NCBI GenBank assembly: GCA_014281115.1
Contig: JACONQ010000018.1
Location: 806,001-870,000, forward strand
DNA from: Laburnicola sp. R22_1
Taxonomy: Eukaryota > Ascomycota > Dothideomycetes > Pleosporales > Didymosphaeriaceae
Length of the DNA stretch: 64,000 bases
Reading direction: 5' to 3'
The notes under the pieces are model-generated. The model had not been told where the DNA came from and did not search any database. It worked only from the letters and a program-made list of their open reading frames with translations. A program made the translations under genes and the position numbers. Position 1 is the stretch's first letter. Each line of letters starts with the position of its first letter. Positions 55,857 to 64,000 of this stretch are shown here, piece after piece.

Positions 55857-57030
55857 ATGCCTTTCGTAAGTCAACCTTGGAGTATGCTGCGCAGCTGCTT
55901 CTACCAAGTGGCCTTGCGTCCACCCTAGCTTTCAGCGACGCGCTCACCAGGCCGTGTGCGCCGACGCTGTTGTTGGAGTCTTTGCAAGCTGCTTCGATTT
56001 GGGCTTTGAAGCGTCAATTGCTGACTCCGATGATCAGTCCAAGCTCGTCAAGAACGACGCGTACTACTCGTAAGCTCTCTGTTTCTCTCCTCTTTGCTCT
56101 CTAACCTCTAACGCATCTTAGGCGGTATCAAGTCAAGTACAAGCGCCGCCGACAGGGCAAGACGGATTACTATGCCCGCAAGCGTTTGACCACCCAGGCC
56201 AAGAACAAGTACAATGCGCCCAAGTACCGACTCGTCGTCCGCTTCACCAACCGCGACATCGTTGCTCAGATTGTCAGCTCTGAGATCGGCGGCGACAAGG
56301 TTTTCATGGCGGCATACGCCCACGAGCTGAAACCCTACGGCATCACTGTACGCCCTCATCCTCACGGTCCGTGTCTACATGCTAACCGCAGCAGCACGGT
56401 CTTACCAACTGGTCCGCTGCCTATGCCACTGGTCTTCTGCTTGCTCGTCGCACGTTGAAGAAGCTTGAGCTCGACGAGGCTTTCGAAGGTGTTGAGGAGG
56501 CCGATGGCGAGTTCTCTCTCACCGAGGCCGCTGAGGTCGATGGTGAGACGCGCCGCCCGTTCAAGGTCTTCTTGGACGTCGGTCTGACTCGCACCTCGAC
56601 CGGTGCCCGCGTCTTCGGTGCCATGAAGGGTGCCTCGGACGGTGGTCTCTACGTCCCCCACTCGGAGAACCGTTTCCCTGGCTACGACATTGAGTCGAAG
56701 GAGCTCGACGCTGACACTCTCCGCAAGTACATCTTCGCCGGTCACGTCGCTGAGTACATGGAGACGCTTGCCGATGATGACGAGGAGCGTTACAAGTCTC
56801 AGTTCAGCGGCTATATCGACGACGACATTGAGGCGGATGGTCTTGAGGAGCTTTACACGGAGGCGCACAAGCAGATCCGCGAGGACCCGTGGAAGAAGGA
56901 GGAGAGTGATGCCCCCAAGAAGACCAAGGAGGAGTGGAAGAAGGAATCTCTCAAGTACAGGACGCCCAAGCTCAGCAAGGCCGAGAAGGAGAAGCGCGTA
57001 CAGGAGAAGATCAAGGAGCTCCAGGCTTAA
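55857..57030 (+). CDS. rpl5: 60S ribosomal protein L5 (uL18)
   Basis: Binds 5S rRNA together with uL5 in the central protuberance of the large subunit. Exons 55,857-55,865 (MPF only), 56,038-56,069, 56,122-56,347 and 56,395-57,030 join in phase to 300 residues, the usual size. Seen: [20 protein letters not shown] at the start, [32 protein letters not shown] middle [51 protein letters not shown] and a Lys/Glu-rich tail ending KIKELQA. The first intron is 172 bp, with a 9-nt first coding exon. Such early introns are common in fungal ribosomal-protein genes. Codon use is strongly C-ending, fitting high expression. Confidence 0.96.
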
Positions 57031-58023
57031 GCGGGTGCAGCTTCTTTCTCTTCGAGATTCATGACAAAAACAGGGTTCACGGCGTCTGGGGATGCATGGG
57101 GTAACAATACCGTAACCCCTGACGGGATAGTGTGTAGATAGCAGCCTTGAATGAATTGGCAATGCTACTGTCGACGATTGATGATGCACTGAAGAAGCTG
57201 CGTTGTACGTTGGCTCTGTCCTTTGCGATTGGCCTGCTGCCTGGACGATGCAGTTGTACGTGACGCGGTACTCGGCGGTGGGCAAGTTGGCTTCACGTAC
57301 TTGTATAGTGCTCACTCTGACGGACGAAGCGACTCCTGGCGCAGCTGATGCGTCAGCCGCAGCTGTGCCGGACGGATCTCTGTACGTTGTCGAGTGCCGT
57401 TGTCGGTGGGGCAAGCTTCGGAAGGTCAGCCTGTCGTGCTGCGTGGCCAGGTGGGTGGTAGGGCACCACCTGGGAGTCTATGAGCGCTGTGGAGAGGCGT
57501 CGGACGTCGGTTGCTTGGACGTCCGGTCTTTCGTCATGGCCCGGTCCGGTGCTCGTGTGCTTGCTCTCCAGACAGCCAGAGACGTCTCTCAGCCCATGCC
57601 GGCGTGGGTCTACCACACACACTGTCCAGCAACACCTGGGCACGCCAGCCAGCGCGGGTCTACCACACTGTCCAGCAACACCTGGGCACGCCAGCCAGCG
57701 CGGGTCTACCACACTGTCCAGCAACACCTGGGCACGCCAGCCAGCACGCGGTACTCCAGGGCTTGAGCGGTCGCGCCGTCTGGCGGCAGCGTCAGCATCC
57801 GCTGTGTCGGCGTTCTGTGGTCGCGGCTGTGGTCGCGGCTGTGGTCGCCGCCTCCTCTGTCTCTGCCGGCCCATCGACTCGGCTAGCTGCTCCCACTCTC
57901 CAAAGCCCCGCGAACACTTGCGCCGCGCGCTTCACTCGTCGGCTCCCTGGTACGGCCGATGGCGGCTCCCATAAACCGCCAGCGATAGCCTCGCCCGTTG
58001 CTCGCATTCCACTGCCACCCACC
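57031..58023. other. rpl5 3' region and leader/promoter of mhp1-like gene
   Basis: Spacer of 993 bp. The frame of the downstream gene stays open back to 57,511, but that part is dominated by a tandem repeat and lacks conserved sequence. I therefore place the start at 58,024 (context ACCATGG). Confidence 0.5.
57606..57747 (+). repeat. 46-bp minisatellite, three units
   Basis: Three units beginning GGGTCTACCACACTGTCCAG; units two and three are nearly identical 46-mers, and unit one has an extra ACAC. Since 46 is not a multiple of three, each unit shifts frame, which argues against it being coding. Confidence 0.9.
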
Positions 58024-61000
58024 ATGGAGGACGTCCACGGCGTCGACGTCTCGTGGCTGCACCGCTCTGCGCGAGGTGAGCGGCCAACGGCGGCTCCCCT
58101 CTTCTCGGCAGACCGCCCTTCAGATCATCACCATCGCCAGTACGCCCCCTCGTCGCCAGGCCTCGCCAAAGACTCTCGACCGAGGACGTCGTCGCACGGC
58201 GGCCTCCCCCAGACCAGCCTCCACGATGAGCGACCAAGCCCGGAGTCCGCGCCCGCCGTGCAGCAGCCAGCGGCCCCCTCTCCCGCACCCTCGACACCGA
58301 CGCCCGCGCAGAGGACATCGGCGAGACGCCCTGCGCTGCTGGGCCGAAGCAGCTCCGAGAAGTCCCCCGGAAGCGTCCCGCCACCCGACTCCAAGAGCGC
58401 CGTGCGCAAGAATTCGTGGATATCCAGCATCAGCTCCAAGTTCTCGGCGCAGAACTCGCCTGCCCAGACCACTCACGCCCAAGCGCAGGGGGCGCCCGTG
58501 AACACGAATGGCACAAGTGATGCGAATGGCGCGCTTTCGGCCGCCGTCAATGGCACCAGTGCTGGGCTTGAGCCCTACGTGCCACAGCACCCTAAAGGCT
58601 CCTTCATCTCTAACGCGCTGCGACGCCTATCGTCGGGGTCGCAAGTCGGCTCGCTCAACAGGGCTGTCCCTAATGGCGGCGTCTGCCCCCGGAAAGTGAT
58701 GAACATCGACCCGCATAGAAACAGGTGCCTGGTGCCGGAACTCGACGAGAGCAAACTGCGCCGTGTAGCATTCTGCGTCGACGTCGAAATCGCCGGTGCT
58801 CCCAGATACAAAGATGATGCCGACAACGAGGAAAGAAAGCAGAAGCGTAAGGACAAGAAGGTGAAGGAGCGAGGAGAGGGTGAGGCTCTCAAGCACCCCG
58901 AATCTGCTGCTGAAGAGAAGGACAGAGAGGGTGTTATCAACGTTGGCGCTTCACAGGAAGTCGTGGGGAACGAACATGAGCCTAACCCAGAGGGTACTGT
59001 ACTTGATGATGAGAAGAGGGAGCCCAGTAAAAAGAAGGAGAAGAAGAAGCGGTCCGAGGCCGAACGCAAAGAACGGAAGGAGAAGAAGCGCAGGAAGGCT
59101 GAAGAGAACGGGTCAATACCACTCGAGATCACAAGAGATGACGATGAAGTGAGCGCTGATGGAGTAACGGAAGCGCCCAGCAGCAAACCGACGAAGCATC
59201 AGGACCGTCCGACAACGGATCCTCTACGTATATACCGCAGATGCTGCCAGCTACGAGAAACACCTATATTGAAAAGAATCAGTGACCAATTGTCATCCGC
59301 TACAGCGGCTGCGCTTGCGACACCAGGAACAGTAACATGCTTAGACCTCACCGGCTCTAGGTTGCAGCTCGCCGATATCGTGACTCTTTCTGACTGGCTG
59401 GCCGTTGTCCCTGTTAAAAAGCTATTCCTGGACGACGCAGACCTGAACGATGAGAAGGTCCGCGTGATACTTGCTGGTCTACTTGCGGCCAAAGTCACAG
59501 AGACTCCCAGAAGGATGGCAGCCACTTCGCCAGAAGAAAAAGGTGCTTATGGCCAACCAGAAGAGCGCTCTGAGATGGTGCAAAAATTGGTCCTTAAAAA
59601 TAACCCCAAAATCACAGCAGAAGGCTGGAGACACATTGCCCTGTTCATCTACATGTGCAAATCGATCACGGCGCTCGACGTCTCCATGATACCGTTCCCA
59701 TCGCCCGTGCCTCAACTATCCCCCCAGACCTCCAATGGTTCGCATGTATCGGCGAGCGAAAACAAGTCAGCTTCCAAAGACGTTGCCGAAGTCCTGTCGA
59801 AAGCTATGTCTGAACGGTTGGGGGGCTCGAGACTCGAGGAACTTCTTCTGTCTGAATGCGGCCTGTCTTCATCGAGTATACGGAAGATTGTGGAGGGCGC
59901 TGTTGTCAGTGGTGTCCAGCGACTAGGTCTTGCAGGCAATAATATTGACGAGGAAGGTCTTGGGCACGTTATCCACTATATCCGCTCGGGGGTTTGCCAG
60001 GGCCTAGATCTTGGTGGGAATACTCTCCACAGCTCGATAGCTCGGCTGACTGAATGTTTCACCAAAAGTTGTCCGCTATGGGCATTGAGTCTTGCCGATT
60101 GCGATTTAACGCCTGAATCACTGAGAATACTGTTTCCAGCCTTGGGCAACCTACCTAACTTCGTTTTCCTGGACCTTTCTCACAATCGAGATCTATTTTC
60201 CAGTCAAACGTCGCTTTGTCTTCTTCGCAAGTACATGCCGCAATTCGAGAAACTTAAACGAATACATCTCACGAATGTTTCTCTATCGCAAGCAGATGTG
60301 ATAGGCATTGCGGAGATTCTCCCTGAGTGTCCGGTAATCGCGCATGTCGACATTCAAGGAAATCCTCAAATCTCCGCTCTGGCCGCCGCAACCAATGAAG
60401 AAGAGCAAGAAGAAGCTGTCGCTGTTTATGCGTCATTGGCACTAGCGGCCAAGGTGTCACAGACTATTGTCGCCCTTGATGTTGACGTTCCTGGACCTGA
60501 GAGCAACGAGGTCGTAAAGGCCCTTGCGAATCAAATCGTTGCATATTGTCTCCGAAATATGCAAAATATTGAGGGAGTGCCTGAACTCAAACATGCACCC
60601 AAAGAGGTTCATATGCCTGACGTACTCATGCATCTCCTTGGGCATACAGATAACCGTATCATAAATTCGGACGATGACGATGCAGCGCCCGATGAGGATT
60701 ACATTGTCGGTGGTACTGGCGTTGCGAAAGCCCTGAGTTACTGTCTGCGTCAGAAGGCAACAGATCTCCGCAGACAATCACTCCCCCCCAGTGGCACTGT
60801 CACCCCTAAGAGCAGCCGACCCGAAGATGCGGAAGATATTCACAGAGCTAGGATCATGTCGAAGAATCTGTTGGAGAACGCGCGCACTATTCGACAGAAG
60901 TTGCAGCTCGCCTTAGCTCGCGAGGCTAAGGCGGGTAATGATTTAACATATCGTAAGTTTGCAGGTCTTTCTTGAACCACGAACTATGTCTAATAGCCTT

Positions 61001-61616
61001 AGATCGCCTCATGTCCTTGTACCAGACTTTGCGAGGAATGATTCAACGTTTCGAAGATGAATACCCAGAGACTCGCGTACAGTCCAATTACGCGGCGTCC
61101 ACACACAGCTCTGTTCCCAGCTCTTCACCACCTCTCTCGGCTGCACCGACACTCTCCACAAGCGTCACCGACACTGCCATCCATGACTCCGATGAAGACG
61201 AACCAAAAGCACTTCGATCTCGTCATAATTCTGACGTCAATCTGGCTTCTCGGGCTCAGACGCTCGAAGAAGGGCGTCTGCACCGCCTCGGCCATCGTCT
61301 TCGTACCGAATTCATCAACCCCTCCCGTCCTAACTCTTCGCACTCTGAACAAGCCAATCTTTCTGGCAGTATGGACGATCTCCATTTGCCGCCGCATATT
61401 ATGGCTCTCCGAAACCACTTCCGGACATATAGCGGAGAAGAGATCAGGAATATGACGGAAGGTGCGGGGTGCGAGAGGGCTTTCGATTCTGTTGTCGAGA
61501 ATGCGGAAGAACTGAAGACGATGGAGAAAGAAAACCCTGAAGAATTCGCGAAATTTCGCGATACGCAGATTGCGGCGCTTAAGAATGCCAATCCGCAAGT
61601 TGGATTTGATAGCTAG
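58024..61616 (+). CDS. mhp1: Mhp1-like leucine-rich repeat protein
   Basis: Exons 58,024-60,952 and 60,997-61,616 (44-bp intron, GTAAGT donor) give 1,182 residues. The N-terminal 240 residues are Pro/Ser-rich and disordered, with the motif RKNSWISSISSKFS near 129 and a second basic SFISNALRRLSSGSQ block. Next come Lys/Glu-rich stretches (about 261-290 and 336-365), then a long ribonuclease-inhibitor-like LRR region (about 435-800; CLDLTGSRLQL, KKLFLDDADLND, QRLGLAGNNIDEEG, FLDLSHNRDL, AHVDIQGNPQ). The C-terminal helical and acidic region ends in the second exon. This matches proteins annotated in filamentous fungi as cell wall biogenesis protein Mhp1, named after a yeast microtubule-associated protein. 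Molecular role is not established from sequence. It runs in the same direction as rpl5. Confidence 0.8.
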
Positions 61617-62480
61617 TGGAGGCAACTTGATTCCGCAATTGAGGACTAGACAGCAGCCTGTCGTCGCAACCCGATATCGTTCCTTTCGGCCAAACTATTC
61701 TTACTTGTACTATGTGTATCATTGCGCTCTCGTCTATCGGGAGCATTTGTGGTTGCGTTTAGCGTTCCTTTGTCGATGGTTTTGGTTGCGGGTGCCGGTA
61801 TCCAGCTAGTCAGTCTCGAGATCAATTGGGCTCTGGGCTATGTATATTGGCGTGGATGAGGCTTGGTGTCCGGATCATTTTATGCTACAGGAAGAACCAG
61901 ACGGATGCCTATCTGGTTTAGTATCAACTATTGTCTCTACTTCGTCGGGACAATAATCTTCTTGCTCCGCTCTGGGTCCTATCGGTTCGGGACGCCGGCT
62001 TTGCCGATCAATATTGCACCTCGCGAATCATGTTCTTTGTTTGCCTTGTCCATTATAGGTTTCAATTCTCTTACCTGAGGGCAGGAACGTAGGAAGGCTT
62101 TTGGGGTGGACATGAACAATCTTGGTCTCCATGTGCCATTGGTATTGCAGAATAGCGAGATATCCATCCCTCGGCCTGGCAGTGAATGCAGGCGAAGAAT
62201 ACACCTACAGTATACTTAATCTCCTAAAATTGACCGGACCGTTACTATATCTGTCATCTAAGCCATTGGAAGCCATTCGTCGACAAGTCCGGTTGGCGCA
62301 TCTTGGTTATCGAGTACCGGAAGTTTGAGAGAAATGTGGGTCAGGCGAGGTCAGCGCTTGCAACGGTCCGTACTATCGTCGGTACTATCTATCATCTATC
62401 GTCACGTGTTCAATCGATCGATAGTAGACAAGGCAGGCGATACCGTAGTCGATCGATAGTAGTGAGGCCTACTGTAGTAC
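61617..62480. other. 3' flank of mhp1-like gene
   Basis: 3' UTR and spacer with small chance ORFs. Near 62,410-62,465 the motif TCGATCGATAGTAG occurs twice directly. No gene supported. Confidence 0.4.
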
Positions 62481-64000
62481 TGTAATAATCGCGATACTTT
62501 AGTGGTGTTGTGGCCTAATTAGGTATAGTGCGGCTCTGCGGCTTTTGTGGGGTAGTTAAACTCCATGGGCTTCAACACCAATCTCGCGTACAAGATTAAT
62601 AGTATTACCACCTCTTGCATATCTACGCCACAACGCGATTGTTGCGTTTTTTTGCTCTTTTAGCACGCACAGACGATATTTGTATGCGTAAGAACCTTGT
62701 ACTAGCTTAGTGTCCTATATGCTTAAACGCTGACGCGTGTAATAGACCTATACTTAGGCAGCTTAACTACTAACTTTGCTCCCCTAGGAGCAGCCTTAGG
62801 ATAGCTCAGGACTGCCTAATCCTCTATCGCTTATTAGCTAATAGAGGCGAGGCCTTGCCTATAAGTCTTAGCAGCCAGCTAGCCAACGTTAACGCCTTTA
62901 GCATTATCTCTTAAACACTATAACGCCTGTACGCCTATAATTAATTGGCAATTATTAGTTATTAATTATTAATTATTAACCTATCTAAAAGAATACCTAT
63001 GTAATTAATTAAAGCTGTCTACGCTTTTATACACATCCGCATCTCTTAATAATATATTAATACTTAGCTAATAACTACACTTTACATAATGCCTTGCTGC
63101 CAGCAACACCTTTACTAACCCACTATAGGCCTAGCTCTTAGAGGCTTGGCAAGATAAGAGCTTCTAAGTACTCTTAAGTCTCTTAAGCCTTATTATTGTC
63201 CTCCTAACCTGGCTCTTAAACCTTATCTACTATCTGTCTTAGCTCTCTATCGTTATTACCTTTACTATTACCTAAAGGCCCTCCTACCCACGATTATCCG
63301 CTACTAATAAATAAGACAGCTATATATAGTATAAGGTTTAACGTCGATTTTTACTATGTGTATTAGAAGGGTAAGTAGCTCTAGCCTTTCTAATTAGGCT
63401 ATACTATTAGGTATAAGGCCTATATATTCGGTCGCTGTGCGCTCTCTAATATATAGCGTTTTGGACTTTAACTATAGTATACTAAGAATAATAATAGTAT
63501 TACTAAGCTTTAGCTATATAAAATTTGTTACTAAAGTTATTAAACTAATAACGCTATAGCTATTAATAGCACTATACATATCTAAGATTACGTATAGAAA
63601 GTACACTCTATTAATCTATCTACTAGCTAGCGTATCTCTAGTACGCCTATACCTCTACTAGAGTCTCTCTTTATAGCTGCTACGCACGTTCCTAGTTCTT
63701 TAACTTAGCTATTACATATGCTCTAAATGGAGGATAGCTTCTAAGCCTTAGTTATTAACTAGATAATTATAAGAGATTTAAGCTTCTAAGACATTACAAA
63801 CTCTTTAACCTAAGGCCTATTAACCTAAAATTGTGCGAAGCTATTACACGCCTTACCTAATTTGTTAAATACACTCTTATTATATATTAGAAAGTAGTGC
63901 GAGGATTAGAAGGCTGAGGTACGTTAGCTTATCTAATTAGCTACTAGAAAGGTTACTATAAGCGTTAATATTTAGATATCTGCTAACTATCTTAGCTTTC
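62481..64000. mobile_element. start of AT-rich island 3 (unidentified RIP-mutated sequence)
   Basis: From about 62,500 onward the sequence becomes TpA-rich with frequent CTTAG/CTAAG, like the other islands but with more remaining C and G. No LTR, TIR or coding motif could be recognised, and it does not match the D, V, M, E or Gypsy families. It continues past the window. Confidence 0.5.

Noticed and set aside
55866..56037. possible snoRNA in rpl5 intron 1
   Set aside because: No convincing paired C/D or H/ACA boxes with a closing stem; a CGATGAT near the 3' end is misplaced for a C box.
57353..57874. 173-codon minus-strand ORF over the minisatellite
   Set aside because: Shadow of the GC-rich leader repeat; no conserved motif.
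57511..58023. N-terminal extension of the mhp1-like ORF (start at 57,511)
   Set aside because: The extension is made of a 46-bp minisatellite and Arg/Ala low-complexity sequence. The ATG at 58,024 has a good context and begins the conserved-looking protein.

Overview
The window looks like a filamentous ascomycete (Pezizomycotina, perhaps a Dothideomycete). It has compact intron-bearing housekeeping genes with 37-172 bp GT-AG introns, separated by large AT-rich islands of dead, nested transposons. The islands are poor in CpA/TpG and very rich in TpA, and their coding remnants carry TAG/TAA in place of CAG/CAA/TGG. This is the signature of repeat-induced point mutation (RIP). The species assignment is inference from genome style, not from a marker gene.

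Layout. 1-5.3 kb: gene-rich, with an SF1B helicase (Hcs1/SMUBP-2 type, cut by the window start) head-to-head with an endonuclease III homologue (Nth1), then a predicted membrane protein ending in a PHD finger. 5.3-9.6 kb: no intact gene, but a decayed glycoprotein-like pseudogene at 6.6-7.7 kb. 9,631-34,805: AT-rich island 1, bounded by inverted CAGTCAGACCCC termini with TA on each side. 34.8-38.2 kb: GC-normal, with one probable gene of unknown function whose 5' side abuts the next island. 38.2-52.9 kb: AT-rich island 2. 53.8-61.6 kb: Arp2 and Rpl5 (head-to-head), then an Mhp1-like leucine-rich repeat protein. From about 62.5 kb to the window end: start of a third AT-rich island.

Within the islands the nesting can be read from target-site duplications and empty paralogous sites. 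A 9.2 kb Gypsy LTR element (5-bp duplication ATTAT) sits in an older TIR element. A 2.1 kb Tc1/mariner element sits inside the Gypsy copy, and the second Gypsy copy in island 2 shows the empty TA site. A Copia element keeps two long LTRs and a half-tRNA-Met primer site but lacks its reverse transcriptase. A 1.86 kb Fot1/pogo element, a 250-bp MITE and many related MITE ends are also present. Two further families, here called D and V, have no LTRs or terminal inverted repeats that I can see. Both have one fixed end, a variable other end and target-site duplications mostly of 10-17 bp. This is the pattern of target-primed (LINE/SINE-like) insertion. I do not recognise either family, and they are the most interesting mobile DNA here.

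The genes serve DNA repair/replication (helicase, Nth1), the actin cytoskeleton (Arp2), translation (Rpl5) and probably morphogenesis (Mhp1-like). They are not an operon or a pathway cluster. The one architecture that could be a new system at protein level is the membrane-anchored PHD-finger protein at 3.35-5.34 kb.
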